Assembly (NCBI GenBank): GCA_947501635.1
Contig: CANMWT010000001.1
Span: 248,001-312,000 of the forward strand
Reading direction: 5' to 3'
Origin: an uncultured Roseobacter sp.
GTDB taxonomy: Bacteria; Pseudomonadota; Alphaproteobacteria; Rhodobacterales; Rhodobacteraceae
DNA: 64,000 nucleotides
Notes under the pieces: model-generated
What the model was told of the DNA's origin: nothing
What the model saw: only the letters and a program-made list of their open reading frames with translations
Database searches by the model: none
Part shown: one piece after another, positions 25,748-35,351 of the stretch
Layout: each line of letters begins with the position of its first letter
Position numbering within the stretch: position 1 is the stretch's first letter
Position numbers and translations under genes: made by a program

Positions 25748-27727
25748 CTACTTGCGCCGCTGTTTGGATTTGGAGCCTTTGGCATGGGTTTGCCCGCGTT
25801 TGTGCGGCGGGACAAATCGTTTGGACGGATCAGCCGCACGTTTCTGAGCGGCCCCCTTGTGCCCCGCGGCGCGGTCTTTGCCTTTGGCCTTGGCGCTGGG
25901 CGCGGCCGTGTCGCCCGCCCGATCAGCCTTGTCGCGTTCTTTGCGCTCGGACTTTGCGGTCTCTTGCGCCTTCTTTGTCCACACCGGTTTTGCCTTGGCG
26001 CGGGCCGGGCGGTGCACTTCGGGATCCGGTGCCGGTTTGGCGGCCTTCTGTCTGGTCTGAGGTTCCTTGCGTTTTTCACTGCGCGCCGGAGCGGTCCGGG
26101 TCTTGTTCCGGCCCGGTTTCCGCGGTGGCTGGCTGCGCGATGGCTGGCCGTCTGACGCAGGCGGGCCTTCTGCGCGCCGGACCGTAACGCCGGCCTCTAG
26201 GGTCATATCGGGGCCAAGCTGCGCGGTAAAGGCATCGGCTCGGCTGGTCAGGACTTCCACAAATGTGGTGTCCGCCTGCACGCGGATAGCGCCGATATCC
26301 TCTTTGGTCAGCCCGCCTTTGTTGCATACCATGGGCAGAACCTTGCGCGGTTCGGCGCCGGCGTCGCGCCCAAAGGACAGAGCGAACCACACAGACGGGC
26401 CGAAAGAGCGGGTGGGACGGGTATCAGGGGCTGTGGGGTCGATGAGGTCTTCTGGGGCGGACCGCCGCGCCCGCCAGAGATTGACGAAGGCTTGCGCCAG
26501 TTGATCCGCACCAAAGCGTCGGGTCAGGTTTTCAACAAGCGCCTGCATCTCTTCAGGGGCGGGTTCTGTCCAGGCTGGATCATCCAGCAGCCGGGTTTCG
26601 TCCTGTGCGTTGACCTCGGCAGCCGAGGGGGGCGCGCCCCACTCCGCCTTCAGTTTCGCCCATCCCAGGAGGCGGTTGGCCTTGGTGTTCAGCTTGGGCG
26701 GCACGATCAGCGCCGAGACGCCTTTGCGTCCTGCGCGCCCGGTGCGCCCTGAGCGGTGCAGCAGGGTGTCAGCGTTGCCGGGCAGATCGGCGTGCACCAC
26801 CAGCTCCAGCTGGGGCAGGTCGATCCCCCGGGCCGCGACATCGGTGGCCACACAGACCCGCGCACGCCCGTCGCGCAGCGCCTGCAAGGCGTTGCTGCGT
26901 TCGGCCTGCGTCAATTCTCCCGAAAGGGCGACCACGGAGAAACCACGGTTGGTCAGCCGGGTCGTCAGCCGCGCGACGGCAGCACGAGTGTTGCAAAAGA
27001 CGATCGCATTCTTGGCTTCGTAGTAGCGCAACACGTTGATGATTGCGTTTTCCGTGTCGCGGGGATGGGTGGTGAAGGCACGATATTCGATGTCGGCGTG
27101 CTGGCGGGTTTCGCCGGCGGTGACAACGCGTTGTGCATCGCGCTGGTAGCTTTCTGCCAGTTTGGCAATGGCCTTGGGGACTGTCGCGGAAAACAGCAAT
27201 GTCCGGCGGTCTTGAGGGGCTTCATCCAGAATGAATTCAAGCTCCTCGCGAAAGCCCAGGTCAAGCATTTCATCCGCTTCGTCCAGAACCACTGCGCGGA
27301 TGCTAGCCAGATCAATATTGCCGCGTTTGATGTGATCGCACAGCCTGCCGGGGGTTGCCACGACCAGATGCGCGCCACGCTCCAGTGCGCGCTGTTCTGT
27401 CCGGCTGTCCATACCGCCCACGCAGGACACCACAGTGGCCCCCGCCTTGGCATAGAGCCAGGACAGTTCGCGTGCGACCTGTTGGGCCAGTTCGCGCGTC
27501 GGGGCGATGACCAGACCAAGAGGGGCGGCGGCGGGGCCGAACTGTTCTGTATCCTCAAGCAGGGTAGGGGCGATCGCCAGGCCGAAGGCCACCGTCTTGC
27601 CGGAGCCTGTCTGTGCAGAAACGATCAAGTCGGCGGCCTGAAGCTCGGGGGCTGAGACGGCTTGTTGCACGGGGGTCAGCTGGTCGTAGCCGCGCTCTGA
27701 AAGTGCTGCTTTCAAGGTGTTGATCAC
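25748..27727 (-). CDS. DEAD-box ATP-dependent RNA helicase (DeaD/CsdA-like)
   Basis: A 659-residue protein with the full helicase motif set: QLTPVQQ, AQTGSGKT (motif I), APTRELAQQ, ATPGRL, LDEADEML (II), SATVPK (III), CNTRAAVARL, VATDVAARGIDLPQ and HRSGRTGRAGRKG (VI). A DbpA-type RNA-binding domain follows (about 440-530), then about 130 residues rich in Lys, Arg, Pro and Ala, probably a disordered RNA-binding tail. It is expected to remodel RNA in ribosome assembly or cold response. Confidence 0.93.
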   Translation of the reverse strand: MINTLKAALSERGYDQLTPVQQAVSAPELQAADLIVSAQTGSGKTVAFGLAIAPTLLEDTEQFGPAAAPLGLVIAPTRELAQQVARELSWLYAKAGATVVSCVGGMDSRTEQRALERGAHLVVATPGRLCDHIKRGNIDLASIRAVVLDEADEMLDLGFREELEFILDEAPQDRRTLLFSATVPKAIAKLAESYQRDAQRVVTAGETRQHADIEYRAFTTHPRDTENAIINVLRYYEAKNAIVFCNTRAAVARLTTRLTNRGFSVVALSGELTQAERSNALQALRDGRARVCVATDVAARGIDLPQLELVVHADLPGNADTLLHRSGRTGRAGRKGVSALIVPPKLNTKANRLLGWAKLKAEWGAPPSAAEVNAQDETRLLDDPAWTEPAPEEMQALVENLTRRFGADQLAQAFVNLWRARRSAPEDLIDPTAPDTRPTRSFGPSVWFALSFGRDAGAEPRKVLPMVCNKGGLTKEDIGAIRVQADTTFVEVLTSRADAFTAQLGPDMTLEAGVTVRRAEGPPASDGQPSRSQPPRKPGRNKTRTAPARSEKRKEPQTRQKAAKPAPDPEVHRPARAKAKPVWTKKAQETAKSERKERDKADRAGDTAAPSAKAKGKDRAAGHKGAAQKRAADPSKRFVPPHKRGQTHAKGSKSKQRRK

Positions 27728-27941
27728 GGAGATATCCTATTTTGCCGGGCAGGTTGTTCCGCCGGTCGCCCCAATGCCGTGCACGGGTGCCGCGTCGTTA
27801 TGCCTTTGGAGCAAAAGAGTCGACCGGCTATTTCCGCGCAGGCTCGACTGTTGCGTGAAAATTACGCAGGGTGAATTCTATTTCGCTTGGCGCCTTGGGG
27901 GAGAGTGGGCAGAATGAGCGGCACGCGCAAGGAGGGAAGAG

Positions 27942-29396
27942 ATGTCAGTTCGGCCGTTGGACCTTGATCCGACCCTGTGTTTCATCAACGGGGAATGGAG
28001 ACCGGGCGAAACCGGTCAGCTGCTTGAACTGGCTGATCCGTCGACCGGCCAGGCCCTGTGCGAGATCGCACGGGGAGGCAGTGCAGATATTGATGCGGCT
28101 GTCGCAGCGGCTGCTGCCTGTGCCCGAGGCGTCTGGGGTCAGTCCACGGCCGCAGAACGGGGCCGTATTCTGCACCGTTTGGGGGGGCTCGTGCTTGAAA
28201 ACGCACAGGAGCTGGCCCGCATCGAAGCCATGGATGTCGGAAAACCACTCAAGCAGGCCCATGCAGATGTTGTGGCGCTTGCACGCTATATGGAGTTCTA
28301 CGGCGGTGCGGCCGACAAGGTTCATGGGGAGACGTTACCCTATCTGTCGGGCTACACTGTATACACCCTGCGCGAACCCCATGGTGTGACGGGGCATATC
28401 ATCCCCTGGAACTATCCTATGCAGATTATCGGCCGGTCGGTGGGGGCCGCACTGGCCATGGGGAATGCCTGTGTGCTCAAACCGGCAGAAGAGGCCTGCC
28501 TGACCGCGCTGGCCTTTGCTGAATTGGGCCGACAGGCGGGATTGCCTGCAGGGGCACTGAACGTTGTGCCGGGGCTGGGCACGGAAGCAGGAGCTGCGCT
28601 GAGCGGACACGCAGGCGTGCAGCATTTATCCTTCACCGGGTCTGTCGCGGTGGGCAAACTGGTGCAGCAGGCTGCGGGCCGGAATGTCGTGCCGGTCACT
28701 CTGGAGTTGGGCGGCAAGTCGCCGCAACTTGTGTTTGCGGATGCCGATATCGATGCGGCACTGCCGTTTCTGGTGAACGCGGGTATCCAGAATGCCGGTC
28801 AAACCTGCTCTGCCGCATCGCGCATACTGGTGCAGCGCAGTATCTATGCCGATGTCTCGCAAGCCATGGCCGAGCGTTACCGCGCGCTCAATGTTGGCCC
28901 CGCGCTTGACGATCTGGACGTGGGGCCTCTGATTTCGGCGCGGCAAAAAGAAATCGTCGAGGGTTTTCTGGCACAGGGGCGTGATCTTGAGATCATCGCT
29001 CAGGGTGCGATTGCGGCGCGGGCGCCCGCTGCCGGTTCATACGTGCGCCCCACGCTTTTTGCGGATGTGGCGCCTGAACACCCGCTCGCACAGCAAGAGA
29101 TTTTCGGCCCTGTGCAGGTTCTCATCCCTTTCGAGGATGAAGCAGAAGCGCTCGAAATCGCGAATGGGACGGGATACGGTCTTGTCGCTTCGGTCTGGAC
29201 GCGGGATGGCGCGCGCCAGATGCGACTGGCACGGGCGCTACGGGCCGGACAGGTCTTTCTCAACAACTATGGGGCAGGCGGCGGCGTGGAGTTGCCGTTT
29301 GGTGGGCGCGGACTGTCCGGTCATGGCCGCGAAAAAGGGTTTGAAGCTCTCTACGGCTTTTCCGCGTTGAAAACAGTAGCCGCGCTGCACGGCTGA
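27942..29396 (+). CDS. NAD(P)-dependent aldehyde dehydrogenase
   Basis: A 484-residue ALDH-superfamily enzyme. It has the NAD-binding GHIIPWNYPMQIIGRSVGAALAMGN, FTGSVAVGK, the general-base glutamate in LELGGKSPQ and the catalytic cysteine in NAGQTCSAASR. The closest visible subtype is the betaine-aldehyde/gamma-aminobutyraldehyde group, but the substrate is not determined. GGAGGGAAG precedes the ATG. The following class IV aminotransferase starts 60 bases later in the same direction, so the two may handle an amine or amino acid together. Confidence 0.9.
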   Translation: MSVRPLDLDPTLCFINGEWRPGETGQLLELADPSTGQALCEIARGGSADIDAAVAAAAACARGVWGQSTAAERGRILHRLGGLVLENAQELARIEAMDVGKPLKQAHADVVALARYMEFYGGAADKVHGETLPYLSGYTVYTLREPHGVTGHIIPWNYPMQIIGRSVGAALAMGNACVLKPAEEACLTALAFAELGRQAGLPAGALNVVPGLGTEAGAALSGHAGVQHLSFTGSVAVGKLVQQAAGRNVVPVTLELGGKSPQLVFADADIDAALPFLVNAGIQNAGQTCSAASRILVQRSIYADVSQAMAERYRALNVGPALDDLDVGPLISARQKEIVEGFLAQGRDLEIIAQGAIAARAPAAGSYVRPTLFADVAPEHPLAQQEIFGPVQVLIPFEDEAEALEIANGTGYGLVASVWTRDGARQMRLARALRAGQVFLNNYGAGGGVELPFGGRGLSGHGREKGFEALYGFSALKTVAALHG

Positions 29397-29456
29397 GCTT
29401 GCTCGCGGCCTCGTGCTCTGATTGCATGCGTCTGAACGATGGGAAAGGGTGCCAGG

Positions 29457-30395
29457 ATGGCCGACGAGACGAAAACCACCCACGATGCCGAAGAAGACCA
29501 GCGGAACCGTGACATCAAGATCTACGTCAACGGCGAGATCGTACATCGCGATGAGGCCAAGGTGTCGGTCTATGACAGCGGTTTCATGCTGGGCGACGGC
29601 ATGTGGGAAGGCATGCGCCTCTATGACGGGGTGTGGAGCTTTTTCGACGACCACATGGACCGCTTCTTTGACAGCTGCAAAGCTGTCTCTCTGGATGTCG
29701 GAATGGACCGAGACGGCATCATGCAGGCGCTCAAGGCCACCGCACAGGCAAACGCGATGACCACAGATGTGCATTGCCGTCTGATGCTGACGCGGGGCGT
29801 GAAGGCAAAACCCTTCCAGCATCCATCGCTCAGCCGGTCAGGCCCCACGCTGGTCATCATCATGGAGCATTCCCGCCCTGCCGCCGCGCTGCTTGCACAG
29901 GGGATACGGCTGGCTACCGTGCCGCAGGTCCGTGGTTTGCCAATGTCACAGGACGCGAAATACAACAGCCATTCCAAGCTGAACTGTGTGATCGCCTGTT
30001 TGCAGGCCGAACAGGCCGGAGCGGATGAAGGGCTGATGCTGGACCCATATGGCTTTGTGAACACCACGAACGCATGCAATTTTTTCATTGTGCGTCGCGG
30101 CGAGGTTTGGACATCGACGGGGGATTACTGCATGAACGGCGTGACACGGCAAAAGGTGATCGACATCTGCCGCGCCGAAGGCATCCCGGTTTCTGAGAAA
30201 AACTATTCGCTCTATGAGGCCTATGGTGCTGACGAAGCCTTTTTGACCGGCACCTTCGGCGCGCAGACGCCGGTTGCGACGATCGATGGCAAACCCATTG
30301 GCGACGGGTCACGACCTGTGACTGAGCGGATCCGGCAGGTCTACAAAGACTGGATTGCCGAGGACGTGCAGCGGAATGCGCACCGCTGGGCCTGA
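29457..30395 (+). CDS. Class IV aminotransferase (D-amino-acid/branched-chain type)
   Basis: A 312-residue fold-type IV PLP enzyme. KVSVYDSGFMLGDGMWEGMRLYDG at the N-terminus, the lysine-containing SQDAKYNSHSKLNCVIA and the phosphate-binding FVNTTNACNFFIV and GVTRQKVIDI motifs are visible. ATG 29457 has AAAGGG 8 bases before it and was preferred over an ATG six codons upstream. Family members include BCAT, D-amino-acid transaminase and ADC lyase; the specificity here is open. A second, distinct class IV enzyme is at 38786-39646. Confidence 0.87.
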   Translation: MADETKTTHDAEEDQRNRDIKIYVNGEIVHRDEAKVSVYDSGFMLGDGMWEGMRLYDGVWSFFDDHMDRFFDSCKAVSLDVGMDRDGIMQALKATAQANAMTTDVHCRLMLTRGVKAKPFQHPSLSRSGPTLVIIMEHSRPAAALLAQGIRLATVPQVRGLPMSQDAKYNSHSKLNCVIACLQAEQAGADEGLMLDPYGFVNTTNACNFFIVRRGEVWTSTGDYCMNGVTRQKVIDICRAEGIPVSEKNYSLYEAYGADEAFLTGTFGAQTPVATIDGKPIGDGSRPVTERIRQVYKDWIAEDVQRNAHRWA

Positions 30396-30801
30396 CGCCC
30401 GCTGATTGGCCAGTTCGCCCATGGCTTTGGCCGAAACGCGCAAAGCACACCGATATTTTTGTCATAGGTTCGCCGCAGCCACAGAGGCGCGCCCGCGTTG
30501 TCTGTGGTTAGGGGATGCAAGCGGTATGCCGATCACAACAAATACCGCAGCATCTCCGACCCTCTTTCCCCACCATCTTTGTTGTTTTGTCTCGGAGGCA
30601 TTTTGGCCAAAACGCGCATAATTCTGGCCACCTCCCCAAGGCCGTAGGCGGGCCCGGTACCCATATGCGTTTCAGTCAGGCAGACATATCGGACCAAACC
30701 CCCAAGGGGCGGACGCAGGTTTGCCGGGCTGCCAGCACGCGACCTTTTCGTTTACCCGGTCGTGTCGCCGCCAACCGCAACCAGATACAAAAGGTGCCAC
30801 T
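30396..30801. other. Intergenic stretch without a convincing gene
   Basis: About 400 bases separate the aminotransferase from a small gene. Short open frames exist on the + strand but have no family-like sequence or start signals. I see no clear repeat or terminator. Confidence 0.4.
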
Positions 30802-30969
30802 ATGAAACCGTTCTATAAAACAACATCTGAAATTCTTGCGACATTTGCTGCCAGGGTCGCCGATGCCGGCTCAACCACGCCGCTGCGGGACTGCGCGCTG
30901 CCAGTTTATCAAACGACCGACCAAATGCTGGCGACCTTTCAACGCAACACGGACCGAAAAGCCGTCTGA
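30802..30969 (+). CDS. Small protein of 55 residues with an internal repeat
   Basis: The sequence begins MKPFYKTTSEILATF and later reads YQTTDQMLATFQRN: a motif YxTTxxxLATF occurs twice, about 35 residues apart. AAGG lies 8 bases before the ATG. There is no signal peptide or membrane helix. I do not recognise a family. Its reality rests on the start signal and the internal repeat; it could be a small regulator or a chance frame. tRNA-Ala follows on the other strand. Confidence 0.45.
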   Translation: MKPFYKTTSEILATFAARVADAGSTTPLRDCALPVYQTTDQMLATFQRNTDRKAV

Positions 30970-31017
30970 ACGTCTGCCCAGTCGTCCGGATGAACATGGT
31001 AAAACCGTGGGAAGGTT

Positions 31018-31093
31018 TGGTGGAGCATAGCGGGATCGAACCGCTGACCTCCTGCATGCCATGCAGGCGCTCTCCCAGCTGAGCTAATGCCCC
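31018..31093 (-). tRNA. tRNA-Ala (anticodon GGC)
   Basis: On the minus strand, a complete cloverleaf of 76 bases with encoded CCA: acceptor GGGGCAT/ATGCTCC, D arm with GCTCAGCTGGGAGAGC, anticodon stem CCTGC/GCAGG with loop ATGGCAT (anticodon GGC), T arm AGCGG-TTCGATC-CCGCT. It decodes GCC/GCU. Confidence 0.97.
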
Positions 31094-31210
31094 GAAGTGC
31101 TGGCGATCTGGCCTGCACGGGATGGACCTAATGGCCCGATGCGCCGCTGGATAGCGGCAGTGCGGGGCGGGATCAAGAGTAAAAACGATCCCGCGCCACG
31201 ATTGCATGTA

Positions 31211-31540
31211 TCAGCTTTCGTCGTCGTTTGCCGCGACGTCTGCGATTTCTTCGAGCGGTACGTTATCATCATCGTCGTCGTCGTCATCCAGCAGATCATC
31301 ACCCAGATCCACATCGACGTCATCATCATCTTCAAGCACGGCATCGTCGTCGCTTGTTGCGTCCTTAGCCTTGGCAGAGGCGGCATCCTCGGCGTCCGCG
31401 GCGATCATGCGCGATTTGGACAGATCAACCTCGACCACTTCGCCGGTATATGGGCTGACGATCGGATCGGCGTTCAGGTCATAGAAACGTTTGCCGGTTG
31501 TCGGGCAGAGGCGCTTCGTTCCCCATTCTTCCTTGGGCAT
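31211..31540 (-). CDS. TIGR02300 family (FYDLN-acid) protein
   Basis: A 109-residue protein. The N-terminus MPKEEWGTKRLCPTTGKRFYDLNADPIVSPYTGE carries the FYDLN signature, and the C-terminal half is extremely acidic, with an unbroken run of aspartates near residues 86-93. The family is restricted mainly to alphaproteobacteria and has no assigned function. It stands alone downstream of tRNA-Ala, transcribed towards it. Confidence 0.9.
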   Translation of the reverse strand: MPKEEWGTKRLCPTTGKRFYDLNADPIVSPYTGEVVEVDLSKSRMIAADAEDAASAKAKDATSDDDAVLEDDDDVDVDLGDDLLDDDDDDDDNVPLEEIADVAANDDES

Positions 31541-31671
31541 GAAAACCCCCTTTGCAATTGCGGTTCAGGTGTAGATGATTCCGGCGAAGTGCCATATGAG
31601 GCGGTGTCTGTAAAGACCTGCCGCGTCTTCGCTGCCGCAGCATCTCGTGAATTACGCCTAAAGGGCCCTCT

Positions 31672-32364
31672 ATGACCGACCATTACCTTCCCGGGGATCC
31701 CCCAATTCCGTTGGTTTTGCGCCGTTCTGCGCGGGCGCGGCGAATCTCTTTGCGTATATCGCAACTAGATGGCCGGGTGACGCTCACCCTGCCGAAACGG
31801 GTGCCCGAGCGCGAGGCAATTGGCTTTGCGCTGGAGAAAGAGGATTGGATTCGCAAGCATCTGGGCGCGCGTGCGACGGAAGTGGCGGTCGGCATTGGCA
31901 CGTCGCTGCCCATTGGCGGGCAGATGCATCAAGTCGCAGCAGCCGAAGGACGCCGCGTGCGCTTTGAGGATGGGCGCGTTCTGGTGCCCGGTGCGGCGGA
32001 ACGTGCCGGCAAAAGGCTGGGGCGGCACCTCAAGGAGATCGCACGCGCCCGACTGGCAGAGGCCTCGGACCACTTCGCCACCAAGCTGGGTAAGAACTAT
32101 TCCGCGATCACCCTGCGCGACACGCGCTCGCGCTGGGGGTCCTGCACATCCGAGGGTCGGCTGATGTTTTCATGGCGTCTTATTCTGGCCCCGCCCGACG
32201 TGCTGGACTATGTCGCGGCGCATGAGGTCGCGCATCTGGCGCAGATGAACCATTCTCCTGCTTTCTGGTCTGAAGTAGAGCGCATCTACGGACCCTGCAA
32301 AGCGCCGCGCCTGTGGCTGCGGCGAGAAGGGTCTTCCTTGCACCGCTACAAGTTTGACGGCTGA
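31672..32364 (+). CDS. YgjP-like (DUF45) zinc metallopeptidase
   Basis: A 230-residue protein of the M48-related YgjP/DUF45 group. The zinc motif is H184EVAH188 with a third ligand likely at H194 (AQMNHSPAFW). The preceding TLRDTRSRWGSCTSEGRLMFSWRL is a family hallmark. No signal peptide or membrane helix is seen, so it should be cytoplasmic. Substrates are unknown. It is followed 47 bases later by the GntR regulator gene in the same direction. Confidence 0.88.
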   Translation: MTDHYLPGDPPIPLVLRRSARARRISLRISQLDGRVTLTLPKRVPEREAIGFALEKEDWIRKHLGARATEVAVGIGTSLPIGGQMHQVAAAEGRRVRFEDGRVLVPGAAERAGKRLGRHLKEIARARLAEASDHFATKLGKNYSAITLRDTRSRWGSCTSEGRLMFSWRLILAPPDVLDYVAAHEVAHLAQMNHSPAFWSEVERIYGPCKAPRLWLRREGSSLHRYKFDG

Positions 32365-32411
32365 GCGATGCTGTGTCTTGACGCTTGGCGCTTTGTGATC
32401 ACAAATGAAGC

Positions 32412-33062
32412 ATGATCCTGAACCAGCGCCCCGCCGATGTCTCTCCCGTTGCCCATGATCGCGTGTATCGCGCCTTGCGCAGCCGTATCATGCAAGGCGC
32501 TATTGCACCGGGCGAGGCCCTGACCTTGCGCGGGATCGGCAAATCCTACGAGGTTTCCATGACACCGGCGCGCGAGGCGGTGCGCCGGCTGGTGGCCGAG
32601 GGCGCGTTGACCCTGTCGTCGTCTGGTCGCATCTCTACGCCAGAGCTGAGCAATGAACGGATTGAAGAGCTGGCGTCCTTGCGCGCGCTGATCGAGGTCG
32701 AGCTGGCCAGCCGGGCGTTGCCGCGCGCACATATGGCGCTGATCGAACGGCTGCAGACCATCAATTCCACCGTGGCCGAGGCCGTCGCCCATCGAGATGC
32801 TGTCAGCTACATCCGGACCAATCTGGAGTTTCACCGGACGCTGTACCTGCGTGCGCAGGCACCCGCCATGTTGGCGATGGCAGAGACTGTCTGGTTGCAG
32901 ATGGGCCCGACGATGCGCGCACTCTATGGCAAACTGCGCCGCAAGGAACCACCGCAGTACCACCGTCTGATTATTGCGGCCTTGCGTGCAGGGGACGAGC
33001 CGGGACTGCGGCTGGCGGTCCGCTCTGATGTGACCCAAGGGCTGCGCATGCTGGCGAGCTGA
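32412..33062 (+). CDS. GntR-family regulator with FCD domain
   Basis: A 216-residue regulator. The N-terminal winged helix reads VYRALRSRIMQGAIAPGEALTLRGIGKSYEVSMTPAREAVRRL; the C-terminal FCD ligand domain has the metal-site pattern (NLEFHRTLY and a late HRLIIAALRAGD). Such FadR-like repressors respond to carboxylates or sugars acids. No divergent or downstream catabolic operon points to a target; accA is convergent, 6 bases beyond the stop. Confidence 0.88.
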   Translation: MILNQRPADVSPVAHDRVYRALRSRIMQGAIAPGEALTLRGIGKSYEVSMTPAREAVRRLVAEGALTLSSSGRISTPELSNERIEELASLRALIEVELASRALPRAHMALIERLQTINSTVAEAVAHRDAVSYIRTNLEFHRTLYLRAQAPAMLAMAETVWLQMGPTMRALYGKLRRKEPPQYHRLIIAALRAGDEPGLRLAVRSDVTQGLRMLAS

Positions 33063-33068
33063 GCCGCC

Positions 33069-34031
33069 TCAGGCTGCGATCCCCGCGCTGCCGAGCTCAA
33101 GAAACTTTTCGCGTCGTTCTGATACCAGAGCTGCCGGATTTTGGCTGGACAACTCTTCGATCATACTCGTGATTGTGCGCCCCACGGCCTCGATCGCTTT
33201 TTGGGGGTCGCGGTGCGCGCCGCCCAGAGGCTCAGGGATAATGCGGTCGACGACGCCGAGTTTTTTTAGGTCCTGCGCGGTCAGGCGCAACGCTTCGGCC
33301 GCTTCGCGCATTTTCTCGGCGTCCTTCCACAGGATGGAGGCGCAACCTTCCGGGCTGATAACCGAATAGACCGAATGCTCAAGCATGGCGACACGGTTTG
33401 CTGTTGCAAAGGCGACAGCACCGCCCGAGCCGCCTTCACCCACGATAACAGACACCAGCGGAACGCCGATCTGCAGGCATTTTTCCGTCGACCGCGCAAT
33501 GGCTTCGGACTGGCCACGCTCTTCTGCACCCTTGCCGGGGTAGGCGCCGGGGGTGTCCACAAGGGTCACGACGGGCAGACCGAACCGATGTGCCATATCC
33601 ATCAGGCGGATGGCCTTGCGGTACCCTTCGGGCCGGGCCATGCCGAAGTTATGTTCGATGCGTGATTTGGTGTCTTTGCCTTTTTCATGCCCGATGACCA
33701 CAACCGGCCGGTCGTTGAGCCGTGCCAGCCCGCCCATCACCGCGTGGTCGTCGGCAAAGTTGCGGTCGCCGGCGAGGGGTGTGTATTCGGTAAAGAGTGC
33801 GTCGATATAGTCCTGACAGTGTGGGCGTTCGGGATGGCGCGCGACCTGACACTTGCGCCACGGCGTGAGCGACCCGTATAGGTCTTCAAGCATGGTACGG
33901 GCTTTGCTGTCGAGGGCGGATGCTTCTTCGGCCACGTCCATTTCGGCATTTGACCGCGCCAGGGCGCGCAATTCTTCTGCCTTGCCTTCGATTTCGGCGA
34001 GGGGTTTTTCGAAATCCATGTATTGAGTCAT
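33069..34031 (-). CDS. accA: Acetyl-CoA carboxylase carboxyltransferase subunit alpha
   Basis: A 320-residue AccA, which with AccD moves carboxyl from carboxybiotin to acetyl-CoA to make malonyl-CoA. It begins [66 protein letters not shown] and [14 protein letters not shown] are conserved. ATG 34031 has GGAG 6 bases upstream and was preferred to longer open starts. It is monocistronic. Confidence 0.96.
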   Translation of the reverse strand: MTQYMDFEKPLAEIEGKAEELRALARSNAEMDVAEEASALDSKARTMLEDLYGSLTPWRKCQVARHPERPHCQDYIDALFTEYTPLAGDRNFADDHAVMGGLARLNDRPVVVIGHEKGKDTKSRIEHNFGMARPEGYRKAIRLMDMAHRFGLPVVTLVDTPGAYPGKGAEERGQSEAIARSTEKCLQIGVPLVSVIVGEGGSGGAVAFATANRVAMLEHSVYSVISPEGCASILWKDAEKMREAAEALRLTAQDLKKLGVVDRIIPEPLGGAHRDPQKAIEAVGRTITSMIEELSSQNPAALVSERREKFLELGSAGIAA

Positions 34032-34089
34032 TGTCCGCTCCGCTTGAACCCCTCTTATATGGCGGGCATTGCAGTGCTTTGCAATCACG

Positions 34090-34686
34090 TCACGTGGGCA
34101 TGAGAACCGGATAGAGAGACGCCATCAACAGTGCCGCCATGGTCCAGTTGAACGCGCGCCGCCGCGACGGGCTTGTAAGCAGCCGCGCCATCTGCTGGCC
34201 CAACACTGTCCAGAGCGCGATGGAGGGCAGGTTCACCAGGCCGAAGACAAGAGCGACCTTGCAGAACATGGCAAGGGTTGCATCGGTGGCATAGACCGAC
34301 AGGGCGGTGAGCGCCATGGCCCATGCCTTGGGGTTGACCCATTGGAAGGCGGCCGCCTGCAGAAAACTCAGCGGCGTGCCGGTGGCCTGTCGGGCCCGCA
34401 CCGGCGCTGCCTGCGCGATTTTCCACGCAAGCCAAGCCATATAGACGACAGAAACCACTTTGAGCAGCGTGTAGCTGGTCGGCCATGCATCAAAGAGCTG
34501 GATCAGGCCGAGACCGACGAGCACGATCATCAGCGTAAACCCAAGCGCGATACCCAGCATATGCGGCAGTGACCGCGCAAAACCGTAATTGGCACCGGAG
34601 GCCATCAGCATCAGGTTATTGGGGCCCGGGGTCGCGGAGCTGACAAAAGCAAAGGCGACCAGAGCGGAGAGAGTTTCCATCGTCAT
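34090..34686 (-). CDS. LysE/RhtB-family amino acid exporter
   Basis: A 198-residue membrane protein with six hydrophobic helices. The N-terminal [18 protein letters not shown] motif is the LysE/RhtB signature, and [12 protein letters not shown] in the middle is also typical. It exports amino acids or related compounds across the inner membrane. It is divergent from an Lrp/AsnC regulator gene, a common pairing in which the regulator controls the exporter. Confidence 0.9.
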   Translation of the reverse strand: MTMETLSALVAFAFVSSATPGPNNLMLMASGANYGFARSLPHMLGIALGFTLMIVLVGLGLIQLFDAWPTSYTLLKVVSVVYMAWLAWKIAQAAPVRARQATGTPLSFLQAAAFQWVNPKAWAMALTALSVYATDATLAMFCKVALVFGLVNLPSIALWTVLGQQMARLLTSPSRRRAFNWTMAALLMASLYPVLMPT

Positions 34687-34726
34687 GGGGTATAAATAAT
34701 TGTGCCGTTACGACGATTGGTTGCGT

Positions 34727-34739
34727 AATTCTGAGAATT
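34727..34739. promoter_or_regulatory. Candidate Lrp-type operator
   Basis: AATTC-TGA-GAATT, a perfect 5-bp inverted repeat in an AT-rich stretch between the divergent exporter and regulator genes. Lrp/AsnC proteins bind AT-rich dyads of this kind; the assignment is by position and symmetry only. Confidence 0.35.
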
Positions 34740-34761
34740 TGGTGTTATCGTGCAATTTATC

Positions 34762-35211
34762 ATGGATATAGACCGAATAGACGAACATATATTGCGTGAA
34801 CTTGTTGGGGATGGGCGCATAAGCAACATCGCGCTGGCAGACCGCGTCGGACTGTCTGCCTCCGCCTGTTTGCGTCGTGTACAGGAGCTGGAGCGTTCGG
34901 GTCTTATCAAAGGGTATCGTGCAGTGCTGGACCGCACAGCGCTCGGGGCGGGTTTTGTAGCCTACATGGGCGTCGGGTTGCGCGATCATTCAAAAGCGAG
35001 TCAGGAGGCTTTCGAGACGTCGATTTCGCGCGCGCCGCAGGTGCGGGAGTGCCATAACATAACAGGCACCATAGAATATCTTTTGCGGGTCGAATGTGCT
35101 GATTTACCAGCCTACAAGCTGTTTCATACCGATATTCTGGGTGCCATGCCGCAGGTCAGTTCGATCACATCCTATGTTGTTATGGGATCTCCCAAGGATG
35201 AACGGGCCTGA
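34762..35211 (+). CDS. Lrp/AsnC-family transcriptional regulator
   Basis: A 149-residue regulator. The N-terminal helix-turn-helix is MDIDRIDEHILRELVGDGRISNIALADRVGLSASACLRRVQELERSG in sense (about residues 1-45); the C-terminal RAM/effector domain follows (YMGVGLRDH and VRECHNITGTIEYLLRVE). It probably controls the divergent LysE-type exporter in response to an amino acid. The start is ATG 34762; a GTG four codons upstream is also in frame. No strong ribosome binding site is seen. Confidence 0.88.
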   Translation: MDIDRIDEHILRELVGDGRISNIALADRVGLSASACLRRVQELERSGLIKGYRAVLDRTALGAGFVAYMGVGLRDHSKASQEAFETSISRAPQVRECHNITGTIEYLLRVECADLPAYKLFHTDILGAMPQVSSITSYVVMGSPKDERA

Positions 35212-35222
35212 TATCAGGAGAT

Positions 35223-35259
35223 TTTGTGCCTTCGGCGAGGATATTTGAAGACCAAAGAA
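35223..35259 (+). repeat. Dispersed intergenic element, copy 3
   Basis: A 37-base sequence identical to 37582-37618, with a short GCCttcGGC hairpin, then GAGGATATTTGAA and GACCAAAGAA. It lies 12 bases after the Lrp-type gene and before the 3' end of mcl1. Copies 3 and 4 flank mcl1 plus dgcN as direct repeats. Confidence 0.75.
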
Positions 35260-35351
35260 ACGCGAGATCCTGTCTGGGTGTCGGGCGGGGGCGGAAGCAT
35301 TCCGGCGCAGTGCTTTGGTGGTTTGCGTGCACTGCGCCAGGGGGCTGGTGT

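Noticed and set aside
24691-26079. 462-codon minus-strand frame across the desaturase and helicase ends
   Set aside because: It spans two clear genes, and its Arg/Pro/Gln-rich translation is typical of antisense GC-rich DNA.
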